A stretch of 64,000 nt of DNA from assembly GCA_963281155.1 (NCBI GenBank), contig CAUJLY010000003.1, positions 6,572,001 through 6,636,000 on the forward strand, given 5' to 3'. Shown here one piece after another: positions 25,522 to 37,228 of the stretch. How positions within the stretch are numbered: the stretch's first letter is position 1; each line of letters starts with the position of its first letter. Under the pieces are notes generated by a model that saw nothing but the letters and a program-made list of their open reading frames with translations, was not told the DNA's origin and did no database searches. The stretch comes from Rhabditophanes sp. KR3021. Lineage: Eukaryota; Nematoda; Chromadorea; Rhabditida; Alloionematidae. A program made the position numbers and the translations under genes.

Positions 25522-26307
25522 ATGAACTTTAATCATCATATTACCTCTATTTACTTTATACTTATTTTTTTGTCTACACTTGTTTTGTCAAAGCCTGTCC
25601 AAATCAAGCCATGGTCAAAAATAATGAATAATTTCCAACAAGCTATAGAAAACTCTATTAAAAGAAACAAATTTATAAGTTTGTGTGATATTCTAGTTAT
25701 AATCGAAAGTAACTCTAATTTACCTGAATCCTTATCTAATAAAGATGAGATCCCAGAAGTGCTAGAGCAGCTTTCAAATGCTGGCATTTATATGTCAGAA
25801 GTAACTCAAAAGTCAGTCGTTGACTTGTTTGTCTTTTTTAAGCAAGAGAAAAGCAACTTTTTTAAAGATCTCACTTTACTAATTGAACGGATGGGTGGAT
25901 TAGAAGGAAGTAATGTTCAAGATGTCATAGATCATTATCTGATGGCTATGAAAGCTATTATGAGGATGGATCAATTGTCTGGAGAGGAGATGGAAGGGAT
26001 ATTAGACAAGACTTTTAAATCAATTCATGACATCGGAAAAGTAAGTCTTTAATCAAATTCATTTTAATTTGTATTTACTCAGGATACCACAGAAGGAATG
26101 CAAATAACATTTAACGACGATCTAATAGACAAAATCCTTCAAGATCTTCAAGAATGCCTAATGCATAAATTTTCACTAGATATCCAGATGCGTATCCTAA
26201 TAACAATGAAAGATATGCTAACAGATCTTACCAAAAATGACCTTTCAATCGACCAAGGAATGATGATGTTGAGAAAGTTAAAAAATACTCTTAAATTTGA
26301 TATCTAA
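25522..26307 (+). CDS. Secreted helical protein, family unknown
   Basis: Exons 25522-26040 and 26083-26307 join in phase 0 for 247 residues. The first 24 residues form a clear signal peptide (IYFILIFLSTLVLSKP). The rest is predicted helical, with repeating amphipathic segments such as LIERMGGLEGSNVQDVIDHY and LIDKILQDLQECLMHKFSLD, and only a few cysteines. There is no transmembrane segment after the signal peptide. I recognise no domain. The clean splice and signal peptide make the gene credible. A role in secretion or host interaction cannot be inferred from the sequence. Confidence 0.65.
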
Positions 26308-26485
26308 TGAAAGTGTATTATTAATATCTATTTATTTAATGTCTTTATTATTGTCATATTTGCTTTAAACTAAATAATATTGCTGTTGTGCTCCGTTGTT
26401 GTCTGATCTTTTAATAAAGTGGGAATTGTCTAGACTCGATTTTGGTGGGATGAAAATTGCAATATTGGTGAGTTTATTTGATTGG

Positions 26486-26877
26486 TAGGTGTTGAAGAGT
26501 ATAACCAAACAGTACAAGTAAGAAAACCAAGACAATTTATTACTAATTTAACTCATTTTAACATTCAATTAAATGAAGCATATTTAAACTTGAAGTCTTT
26601 TGATTTTGGCTTGACATGGCGATGGTCATATTATCCAAACTAGCTAAAGAAACTTCCAGACATTCAATCTAATTTTTTTATGCTGTTTCAACATTTGGAA
26701 GTCCTTTATATAGATTGTGTGAAAAAGACTTCATTAATTTTTCCAAATGAAGTAAGAAAAATTGTTATTGACTGTCAGATTAATTACCTTGATTGCTCTA
26801 CCGATGTAAGATCCACTTCTCATGTGATGATCAAAGTGAGCTGTCTGTCCTTTGATTTAATACGTGCCAGTATGTAA
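26486..26877 (+). pseudogene. F-box/LRR-like fragment with in-frame stop
   Basis: One frame reads from about 26486 to 26877 with a single internal TAG near 26641. It contains NLTHFNIQLNEAYLNLKSFDF, then after the stop QHLEVLYIDCVKKTSLIFP and IVIDCQINYLDC. The alternating Leu-x2-Leu strands resemble the repeat region of F-box/LRR proteins. No F-box is visible upstream. An opposite-strand ORF (26857-27069, starting MDDNEIVIALNKN) overlaps the end; I cannot tell whether it is real. Confidence 0.35.
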
Positions 26878-27277
26878 TGAGCAATTATAGCGAGCAAGAG
26901 GTAATTTCATTTTGATTCGAATCAAATCATCCTCTGAATTATTAAATGCATCAAAATATTTGGTAAATTTGTTTTGCATGTTCCCTTTTTTATCCCCTTG
27001 GATAACAAATATATTTTGCATAATAAAAAGATTTTTGTTTAGAGCAATTACTATTTCATTATCATCCAAAAAAAATAGTTAACTTTGCCACATTTTCGGA
27101 TTCTTCAAGAATTCTGTTTATTTTTCATATCAAAAGGGAGAGCCTACTTGCCTTTAGCTGTTATCTTGTTTCTTTTCCATCCGATATTGACATGATATTA
27201 TTACTGTAACAGAAATAGATTTAGCGTACTTAAACTAATTAATAAATAATTTGTAGTTACTCCAATGAGCAATTTTT

Positions 27278-28139
27278 CTATTTATGATTAAATGTTGTAT
27301 CACATATTACGCCATTCATTTGATTGTTATTTGTAAAACGTATAATAAAAGATACTTCTTGAAAAGATCCTGTGTCAAATATATCCACTGGGGTCATATC
27401 AATTGAATTGTAACAATATACGTTTGTTTTGGAAAGCGAAATTAAAGTTAAAATAGCTTTGGTATAGAGTTGACGAATATGAGGCTGATTAAAGGCAATC
27501 TTCATACTTTTCTTGTTTTCAGAGTTCATCATGAAATTGATGTAATATACAATAAATAGTTTAGAAATAAAATACAATAATAAAGCAGAATGTGTAGTCA
27601 CTATTACTTGTGTCTATTTTCTTTTTATAATTAACGATGTGTAATAATTTGTTATAAGAATAAGTGGCTGAGCATGAAGTAATGATTGCTTACGTTTATA
27701 GCATAAACATTTATCGTTATTTAAAACTTCAGGTTTGATATTTGGCAATCGTTCTGGCACAAAAACATTTTTTACTTGAGCATCACAATCTATGCAGAGG
27801 ATCTTATAGGATGTAAAAATTCTTTAAATTTGAAGCAATTTAAGAACAGCATTTTAAGTTTAGTGAGTTTAAAGAAAAAATCTTTGTCATTAGAATCTAA
27901 ATCTGATATACATAATGGCAAATGCCTTAATCTCGAATATAAAATAAAGAGAATCACATCTTGCCTAACACTGTTTCATTATCACTCTTCAACGGTGGGT
28001 ACGTGGGACGGAAGAAGAACCGCGAAAATCCTAGATGGAATGTGATGAGCTTGTTGTGGGCGCAGGTAGTGCTTATAGTCTCTTGACGGGATTTAATGAC
28101 TATAAAAGCAAGGGCAACCCATTGAACCATTTGATTCAT
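27278..28139 (-). CDS. Possible multi-exon secreted protein, structure unresolved
   Basis: Three coding-like stretches lie in order on the minus strand. A hydrophobic start is at 28139 (MNQMVQWVALAFIVIK). A central piece near 27690-27790 reads DCDAQVKNVFVPERLPNIKP ... NNDKCLCYK and ends at a GTAAGC donor. A last exon to the stop at 27278 includes KIAFNQPHIRQLYTKAILTL. The donor at KCLCYK joins in frame to an acceptor ACACAAG near 27612. I could not join the first stretch to the second. The product might be a small secreted or membrane protein, and the locus could be degraded. Confidence 0.3.
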
Positions 28140-28226
28140 TTTATTAGGTGATTAGTGGGTGTTACTTTTTTTGTAATATCTATTTTACTCTTTTAATTAT
28201 TACTACCAAGTATACCAACTAACGTC

Positions 28227-29034
28227 ATGGTTCGAACAACTAGACAAAGCGTTGAACGTGCTAAATTGGGCCTTTCAGTCAATGGAAATGTTAACGATGA
28301 GATTCCAAAGCCAAGACGTGGGAGAAAAAGAACAATTCCAGTTGAAGTTCCTGTTTTTAATGGCGATGAGAAAGAGAATGTCGATCCACATACTATCCCT
28401 GTGAAAAAAGCTAAGAAGAAGAAGGCAACAAAGGTTAGTTACTATTTAGATTTCCTACTTTATCATCATTTCTAGGCTCAAATTGCCGCTGAGAAGAAAA
28501 GTGACGCCGTTAATCAATTGAAGGATTTTGGTACCAATTTCGATGACTATTCAAATGAGACAAAGAAGAAGATCAGGAACCAAATCCAAGGTAACTATAA
28601 GGTAAATTTGCAAAATATACCATTTATAAACATATGCACCTTTCCAGGATCTGCACCAATGCAATGCATTTGATGATATTGGCTCCAAAGTAATGAAGTA
28701 CCTTTTCAATCAAGACTTCATCGACAAAATGAACCAGTGTGAAATGCTGAACAATTTGACAAGGTGGGTTGAATTCAAAATAATCGAAAGAGCCGTTACC
28801 TTCCGTGATATGATTCAATGTCTTGATTTTAAACAAATTCCTTATGCATTCTGCGACCAACTCATCCAATCCAAAAGATTATTTGAGATTCCAGAAGTCG
28901 GTTACTTCTTCTATCAAACACTGATGATTCAATGGAAAGTTTTGGAAGAAGCCGCTAAAATTAATAACCAAAATACACAACTTCTCAATGACAATGCTGC
29001 CGCCCAAAGAGCTTTGGTTTTTGAGCAACATTGA
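28227..29034 (+). CDS. KEN-box-containing protein, family unknown
   Basis: Exons 28227-28433, 28476-28601 and 28648-29034, all in phase 0, give 239 residues. The N-terminal 70 residues are basic and disordered (PRRGRKRT, VKKAKKKKATK) and contain DEKENVDP, a KEN box of the kind read by APC/C-Cdh1. The C-terminal 130 residues are helical (FIDKMNQCEMLNNLTRWVEF; YFFYQTLMIQWKVLEEAAK) and end in a coiled coil. Nuclear localisation and cell-cycle regulated turnover are inferences from these motifs. I considered geminin, sororin and borealin; none matches. Confidence 0.6.
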
Positions 29035-29328
29035 AAATGGATTAGTGGTGTGAGATTTTCTTTATGCCAGGAATATTTATTAAGACATATTTTTATTTTC
29101 TACATATCTTTAATCTAATATTTTCTTTATCTTGTATAATAAATATATTTTTGAAATGGTGTATTTTTGTGTTGTTAATAGTAACAAAGGCGCCAAATTT
29201 GTTGATATTATTTTAATGTTTAATTGATGAAAAAGAAATATTATCTTGATAGACTCATTTTATAGCTTTTAAAAGTACCAAAAATGTTATAAACATTCTT
29301 TTCAGAGATGAAAAGTTTTGAGTTTAAT

Positions 29329-29394
29329 TTACACACATTACTATCTAAATTTACAACCATTACTATTTAAGTTTACAACCATTACTATTTAAGT
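29329..29394. repeat. Three tandem 22-bp repeats
   Basis: Units at 29329-29350, 29351-29372 and 29373-29394. The last two are identical (TTACAACCATTACTATTTAAGT); the first differs at a few bases. They lie about 85 bp upstream of the TATA-like CTATAAAAT that precedes the small peptide gene, so they may be promoter repeats. Confidence 0.8.
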
Positions 29395-29509
29395 TTAAAC
29401 CAATTTCTCGGGCTATTCAAAGTTCTCCTCGATAAAGACACCTTCTCCAACTAATCAGAACACATTCTGATTTGCCACTATAAAATCACAGTCATTTTCT
29501 GATTCAGCC

Positions 29510-29620
29510 ATGATCCAAATTCTAATGGCTCTCTCCGTCACCATCTCCATGATTATCCTTACAACTGCTAACTGTGGAGGAAAGAAGAAAGCTGAAGGTC
29601 CTATCTCAAAGAAAGAATAA
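29510..29620 (+). CDS. 36-residue secreted peptide
   Basis: One exon, 37 codons. The first 22 residues are a textbook signal peptide (MIQILMALSVTISMIILTTA followed by NC). The remaining 14 or so residues are CGGKKKAEGPISKKE, very basic with a KKK run that could be a proprotein cleavage site. A TATA-like box (CTATAAAAT) lies about 30 bp upstream, and 22-bp tandem repeats lie further upstream. No known peptide family is recognised. It overlaps a longer minus-strand ORF that shows no coding character. Confidence 0.5.
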   Translation: MIQILMALSVTISMIILTTANCGGKKKAEGPISKKE

Positions 29621-29871
29621 ATGTGAAAGTATGACATATTTATAAGTCACATCCAATATCAAAACTTATTATCGAAATTTCTTTTTAGTTGCTCGTGCGT
29701 ACTATAAGTTAATAAAAACGTATTCAATCTAATTTTGTCGTCTAATCTATTATTTTCACTAATTTTATTATATTCTAATTTATACTTTAAAAAATACAAA
29801 AATGAAAAAATCACACTATTATATTTGGCATATTAAAAATCTTTTCCACGTCAACATTCTCCCTTTCCTTC

Positions 29872-32441
29872 TTAAACCTCCATCTTCATCTTAGGACAAA
29901 CTAATTCCTTATGCTTGTTCAAGTAACTTTTCAAAGCAAACATTTTGCCACAGCCATCACATTTATGTTTCTTCACTATAAATACAAAAAAAATTTAGAA
30001 TATATTTAATAATAAAAACGTCAAAAATTAAGCTTCTTTAAACCACCACATATCATTCTTCTTTCTTGAAGATCAACCACATTTGGCAGTCGTATTAAAG
30101 AAGCTTTAACTTATATCAAACTTACCACCACTATGAGTATGCATGTGTGCTCTCAAATTACTCCTATCGGCAAAAGCCTTCCCACAATGAGCACAACCGA
30201 ATGGTTTCTGGCCTAAACATCATTATTAATAAACCATAATATACTGTATGTAAGAGATATAAGATTTGAACAAGTTTTAAGGATAAGCTGATATTTAGTT
30301 GTTTTTACTCATTTAATTAGCCTAAGATTTTTTGGCGAGTCAAGGCAATTCATTGTTTAAACTATATTTCCATCCCAATCTACCGCCAAATTAAATGACA
30401 CACTCAACCCAATACATTATCTCCCATTGCCCCAAATATGTCCTCTTATTATTGATGGTACCGAAGCTGCAACATTAGAGAAGATGGCTAACTTGATGAA
30501 GTTAAAACACTCTTACCTACCACTGAACTCGACCCAATTCTTACCACTTTTACCGACTATCTTGACAATGAACGACTTCTTAGTTGGTGACAAATATCTG
30601 GTGCGTTTCTTAAGACTGATCAACTCCTTACTAAGAACATTAAGAAGTCAGGCATGTTACTGGTTATTCAACTTGTGGAAATGTTGGTATGATGATTGTG
30701 TGAAGAGGTTCTTCTTATTTCATAACTATCTTCAAATATTTACTCAACTACTGAAAAGAGCTTGTGGAATTTAACTTTAGAACAAATTGTGCCAAGGCTG
30801 TGGGGTGTATTATGATCATATAATGAATGGTATTTATGTTGGGGAGGACCAGGAAAGCTAGTCACTTTAAGAATACAAAAAGGTAGAGAAACTAAATGTT
30901 TTTGATCGCAAAGAGTTGAAAATGCATCAGATTGCTCTTGAAAACATCCTACTTTGGACCTTCCAGCCTCGTCCAACAAAATCGCGGACAACTAAGAATT
31001 CCCTTTGGTGAGAAGTTGAAATGGTCTGATGTAAATTGCGACGACCATGGAAAGTGTCCCATCCCACAAGTCTACTTATTAGATTTCAAGAACGTTTCTA
31101 ATATCATTGATCCCTTGGTCGAAGTTATGTTTAAACTTAAAGTGATTGAATAACTACTTTCCCTATCTTTTTATGCTATCTTTTTATGCGTAATAAACTT
31201 TGAATTAATCTACATGTGTGTTCTATTTTATGACTTAATATTTTTTAACTCAACTATTATGTGATTCTATTTTCCAATATTTGTGGGCTAAGCCACTTCT
31301 CTTAGACTATTTTAATATTTGATTACGATATGTTTGATAATTACCAGTATGTGCTCGAGTATGGCCTTGGAGCAACCATGGTCGAGAGAAGACCTTCCCG
31401 CAGATTCCACATTCATGTTGAGCTTTGTGAGTTAGGAGATGCATTGATAAGGCTGGCATGCTGACGTAGACTCGTTCGCAATGAGGGCACTTTTTGGCAT
31501 GTTCAGAGTCGAGGGAACGGTGAGTTTGTTTGTGGCGGGACAGATTCGAGGAGGTGGCGTAGCTTTTTCCGCAGTCTGAGCAGACGTGTTTGGAGGTATT
31601 GAGTGTTGCTGAAGGTGAGATGGTGGAGTCTGGAGAGGAGGAGGTGTTTTTGCGTCTTTTGGTCCGGCCATCCGATAGAAGTAGTGCATCCATTGTATAA
31701 CCGATTGTATCTTTATGATTGTTTTCAAATAAACCTTGAATAGATTCGGAAGATGATGAAGAACCATCAGTAATACTTCCTCTAAATTGTTCATTCCCTC
31801 TAAAGGTCTCATGCCTACTTGGTGAAAGTAAATTTGCAACCGAAAAGCAACTAGCACTATTAGTAGATGGTAATGGTTGTTGTTGTGTCTGAAAATAAGA
31901 GCCACCGATTAGTCTACCATATAAAGAAAGGTATATTTATTTATTGTATATATTTCAACATAATCTCCTACTTCCTTCCGAAGCATGGCATCAAGCAACA
32001 ATACATCTTAAATATATGTTAAAGGGATATTACAATATGAATTTTGGAGTAATCTAGGCCCAATTAAAGGCATCTAAATAGAGGTCTCTCTTACCTTTTT
32101 AGGTGAATTGATGTCGTCAGGAGTAGGTGAAGTAATTAGTGGCAACAAAGATTGAGTATCAGTTGACACTGATAATTGGGCACTTTTTGTTGCTGCTACC
32201 ATGTTGTCTAACTTTAGTTGGTTAGAAAGGAGAAATAGTTGGAGGGCTACAAATGAGAATTTAGGCTTTTTTTAAATGACTTACAATACAAATTTGGTAC
32301 AGGCAACATATTATGATTCATCAAAGGCATGGTTGAAGGAAAAATATTGCCATTCATATAAGAAGCTTGTTGTATCGAATTAGTAGGATTTAATCTAGCT
32401 GCAAAATCAGCCATAGCTTGCGTCATCATCAAATGATTCAT
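29872..32441 (-). CDS. scrt: Scratch-family C2H2 zinc finger transcription factor
   Basis: Five exons (32285-32441, 32095-32207, 31345-31888, 30126-30212, 29872-29975) join in phase for 334 residues. The N-terminal 170 residues are Ser/Gln/Asn-rich. Five C2H2 fingers follow: [76 protein letters not shown] and [19 protein letters not shown]. The order and the phrases [30 protein letters not shown] and SYLNKHKE are those of Scratch within the Snail superfamily, neural repressors binding E-box-like sites. The usual N-terminal SNAG motif is missing. A perfect acceptor (TTCTTTTTTAG) sits just before the first ATG, so an upstream exon probably exists. Confidence 0.9.
30427..31153 (+). pseudogene. 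Decayed unknown gene nested in a scratch intron
   Basis: Coding-like stretches on the plus strand alternate between frames inside the largest scratch intron. [20 protein letters not shown] runs into [18 protein letters not shown] in another frame. Then come [28 protein letters not shown] and finally [20 protein letters not shown] followed by [16 protein letters not shown] and a stop near 31153. No single frame covers it and no splice sites explain the shifts. The family is not recognised, but the last third resembles the fragment at 62596-63721. Confidence 0.5.
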
Positions 32442-34879
32442 GTCTAAAAAAGAACAAAATTATGAAGAGCAAGAAAAGTTGAAGTATGATTAAGACAATG
32501 ACCAAAAGTAACTGTTGTTGGCATCACGTCAAAGAATTATGAATAAGCATGTTTAAAATATCTAAATAAAATGCACCACCCACTTTTTGAGAAGCCAGCA
32601 ACCAATGGCATATACATTCAAATATGTTATATATGTCCAAGTATTATGTATTCAAATTATGCTTTAACACTTTGTTGAGGCGTGTCTTCTTGACAGTTCA
32701 TGAACTTCTTTATATATAATTATATAAACCAACAAATTAGATGATCTGTCTAGTTGTTGTGTATTTTGGTGTTACATCATCTTTGGTAACCGGTCACTGA
32801 AAGGACAGGGTCCAGATGTTTGGTAGGGAAAGAGTAGTTGATTATGGTAGAAAGTATGTTGTTTAATTTAGGGCATGGACTATAATTTTGTTATCAACTG
32901 TTAAAGGTGTATGAATAGTAAGTTTGTATTGAAAAGTTACTTAATTCATGTCACCAGTCAATCATCTCAAAGCGATAACTTTCTTTAAATGATAACTTCC
33001 TATAATTGGCATATCTTTTTTTAATGCCTGCAATTGTTACAAAACAGTGTGTTGCTCTATAATCTTCACATATAAAGGGATGTTGTAATAAGTAAAAGTG
33101 ATCCTCTTAACAATTGCATCTGCCTAATTCGATGTAATGCAGTAAAAGAAAGGAACGATAATTGTGTTATGGAGATACTCTTAATTAAGAAGGTCAACAG
33201 GTCATCAGCTGTTAAAGGTAGTCTCCATGAGACCGATTTGTTTGAGGAAAAGCTCTTGTGGATGTTACATCAAGAGTGCATATCAGTTTCTGTCCACTTT
33301 TGTTATTTTGAAGTATTCAATTGAGGGTTGGATGGTTGTATGTTGATTGTTGGGGATGTTTTTGGTTGAAGGGGATATGCTTTAATTGGGAAGTGTGTAC
33401 TTAAAGTTTGTTAGATATAAATATAATTTTTGTGGACATTTATTTTACCTCATTAAATGAAAAAAACATGAAGACAAAATGTATTGGCAAGTAAATAAAT
33501 TAAGAAGTTGATCAAAATAAACACAATCATTCACCTGCCACCCCATTTAATAGATACCCAAAAATACACTTTGACATAATCTTTGCTTGCCGGCTGCAAC
33601 AGCCAGCCAAAATGACGCAATGGTGTTACCTAAAACAATCAGTTGCAAATTAACCGGATACGGAAGGATTGTTTAACGTAACGATTATCATTTTTCAAAA
33701 ACATCTGTCCCTTATTTGCTTACTATGCTCAATTAAATTATAGTTTTTTGGTGGAACTTTGGTAGATGTGTGTTTTATAGGGTAATAATAGTGTTGATAT
33801 GCGTTACGATTTAGTTACTTTTGTGGATGTAGTTACTTTATATATGGGGAATTAATTATGCTAAATTATATAAATATAAGGCCTCAAAAAAGGACATTTA
33901 CATATATTCACAGCATGCTTTGACTTTGCAGTTGACCGCAAACTTATGTAATCCGGCGTCATCTCCTATTGTTTACCCTTAATTAGGTCCGACTTTTCGG
34001 CTTAATATTGTCAATTCTTATGGTACCCAACTTTGATTCATCACATTTTGAATGTCGGCATGTTATTGTAGAAGGAAGGGAAAATAATTCGCAAAAATGA
34101 TGAATGGAATTGACAGATGGATGGTTGGTGATACTAATTGATGCATTAAATCACTAAACATATTTATTGTTATTTGGTGTTACTTAATTTTGATTGAGAA
34201 CCAGAAGGTGGGAGATTCGTTTTAATTTAATGATGGCTTAGTAATAGGGTTTGTAGTGTCAAGATTGGAGCTATTTATGGGATAATAGGGGACCTGCTTT
34301 ATATATTATACATGTGCCATTTAGCACATATTGTATAATGCAATTAAATGTTTTGTAAATGGCCAAGTTCTTTTAAATGAAGTGTATACTTAACGAAATG
34401 ACTTTATCATCATTTTAACTTATTATTAGCAATTTAGATGTTTCTTAAATATTTATATATGAACACATTTAATTTTGATGCTCATCTATAGATCAAGTGT
34501 GTTTGTTGCATGAGACAACAATCATACTCGACTCTTTTTAATAGTTGACAAAATCTTGACTTGACATCTTATTGTTTGAGTTCATCTGGGAGTTGAAAGT
34601 TTGAATATAAAAAGTCTAAAGACACATTTTGAATCACACGTCATTAGCACTATTACTTATAACGGGAATATTGAAACATTATCTGACTTTTGCAATCTGA
34701 TATGGGATACCAAAATTTGATTACTAATTGGCAGATTTGTCACAAGTTATAATCTGATTAAGAGTGAAATTTACATAATATGTGGACACGTTTAATGATT
34801 GTATAGTAAAATGTTAGTCATATAAAAGAAAGGTATTTTTGTTAGTTAGACAAGTCCTTGTCAATTAACCTCTCACAAT
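32442..34879. other. Scratch upstream region
   Basis: 2.4 kb with no supported coding sequence. It lies 5' of scratch and probably carries its promoter, enhancers and a missing 5' exon. I looked for a SNAG-coding exon (Met-Pro-Arg-Ser-Phe) and found none. Confidence 0.45.
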
Positions 34880-35467
34880 ATGTTTGTTATCATTCTACTT
34901 CTGCTTGCAATCGGAGCCATCTTCTATCTCGCCAACGATCCCTCTGCCATTAGAAAGATAAAGGAGTATGGTGGGACTCCAGGTCCAAACGACACCAACT
35001 CATCCTCCGCCATTCCTGGAGTAGCTACTGCTGTACCTCCCAACTCGACCTCACTCAAGAAGTCCCCCAAGAAGAGCGATGTCAAAACTCCAGCCGCCAC
35101 TTCTTCCATTAGAACTGCTGTTTCTAATGTCGACTCCACCAGAACAGCTGTCTCCATCAGATCCAAGCGTGTCAAGAAAGTTGGCCCCGTCCTTGGATCT
35201 GCTTCTACTCAGGAACTCAAAAGAGATGTCGAAGACTTGGCTGCTTCTACCCCTGTTGGAAAGTAAATTATATAATTATTTAAACATTTAAAATATTAAT
35301 AAATTATTTTCTGTAATTGTAGTGCTGATAATAACACTAAACCATCTATTAACTTACAACCTCCCCCTAATCTTCTTCAAACTAAAGGTGCTGGGGAAAT
35401 CAATGTTGATGATTTGCAAAAGACTCAAGTTGCTAGACATCACGCTAAGCAGAAGACTTCCTCTTAA
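34880..35467 (+). CDS. Ser/Thr-rich protein with N-terminal membrane anchor
   Basis: Exons 34880-35262 and 35323-35467 give 175 residues. The first 18 residues are strongly hydrophobic (MFVIILLLLAIGAIFYLA), a signal anchor or signal peptide. The rest is low-complexity, Ser/Thr/Ala/Lys-rich, with two near-repeats, IRTAVSNVDS and TRTAVSIRSK, and basic patches (KKSPKKSDVK, RSKRVKKVG). The end is HHAKQKTSS. No domain recognised. Codon use is more GC-rich at third positions than in most neighbours, which suggests a highly expressed gene. Confidence 0.6.
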
Positions 35468-35583
35468 TTAGTTTTAACATAAAAATACAAATTTAAGTAA
35501 ATTGAAATAAAGTTTTATTATATCAAAAGATAATTTATTTGGTCCATTTATAATTAAATTGGCTCTGTTTGTAAGGGTAAAAT

Positions 35584-36323
<740 letters not shown>

Positions 36324-36449
36324 CTTTAATACAAAGCAGCAAATATAAATACAATAGATAAATGTTTGCAAAGTTTAAACATGCCAAGGCACGTCATTCC
36401 AATGACAAAGTCGTTCTAGGAAACTGGTCGAATAGTTACTTAGCTAAAA
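36324..36449. promoter_or_regulatory. Shared divergent promoter region, CFIm25/GSTK
   Basis: Only 126 bp separate the two divergent start codons, so both promoters and 5' UTRs must lie here or overlap. No clear TATA box in either direction. Confidence 0.45.
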
Positions 36450-37163
36450 ATGGCCAAACTGCAAATCCAGTTCTTTTACGATATAATTCAACCTCATTCG
36501 TTTCTTGGATTCCAGGTAATTGGAAGTCATCATTTATTTATCTGAACTTTTTAGTTACTTCATAAGTTGTTACCTTCAATTAAAAGCAAATACGAAGTTG
36601 AGATTGATCACTTGCCTGCTTCAATTCATAGTATATGGAGAACTTTGGATCAAGAATCTTATAGTTTGTTACCACAGGATACTAAAGATGCCATAAATTT
36701 TGAATTAGAGCAAATGGCTAGAGGTTTTTCTTTAGATTACCACAGTGTTAGTATAAATAGATTCAAAAATTATGAAGCTCCAGGAACCAATACTTTATTT
36801 TTGGCTATGATTAGGAGGGAAAGGCCGGAAGTTTATTTGAAGTTTATAGAAGCTTTCTTTATCAAGACTTGGCAAGATCGAATTGATGTTGATCGTGGAT
36901 ACAAATACTTAAAAATTGGGCAGGAATTGGGTCTACAATTTAAAGAAATGGATATATTAGTTGGAAATACTGAATTAAATGTCAACAAAGACGATAGGGG
37001 CAAAATTAATTTCCTAATAAAAGAAAACAAATACTCAGATCTTCCCGTCTACCATCTGAAATTAAACAACAAAAACCTAATAATCGAAAACGTTAACCGA
37101 TTTGGTTTAATTTGTGAAATACTAAAAGAAGACAATTTAAAATTTGAAGCCTTTTTTGAATGA
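36450..37163 (+). CDS. Glutathione S-transferase kappa-like (DsbA-like fold)
   Basis: Exons 36450-36515 and 36567-37163 give 220 residues. The longer ORF starting at 36362 is in the wrong frame. The correct start gives MAKLQIQFFYDIIQPHSFLG, which joins at CAG|TTG to LLPSIKSKYEVEIDHLPASI, the expected first strand and helix of GST kappa/DsbA-fold enzymes. Further matches are NTLFLAMIRRERPEVYLKFI, FFIKTWQDRIDVDRGYKYL and a C-terminal domain ending near YSDLPVYHL. The usual SPYSW-like active-site segment reads QPHSFLG; a serine is kept there. Family members act in mitochondria or peroxisomes; I see no clear targeting signal. Confidence 0.75.
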
Positions 37164-37228
37164 AAGTAATTCTAAATAACATTTTATTATCTTGTAATTA
37201 CAAAGGCATATAAATTTAATATTAATAG

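Noticed and set aside
30427..31153. Glutathione synthetase remnant
   Set aside because: A few residues looked similar, but order and spacing do not fit, and the C-terminal block matches the other unknown copy instead.
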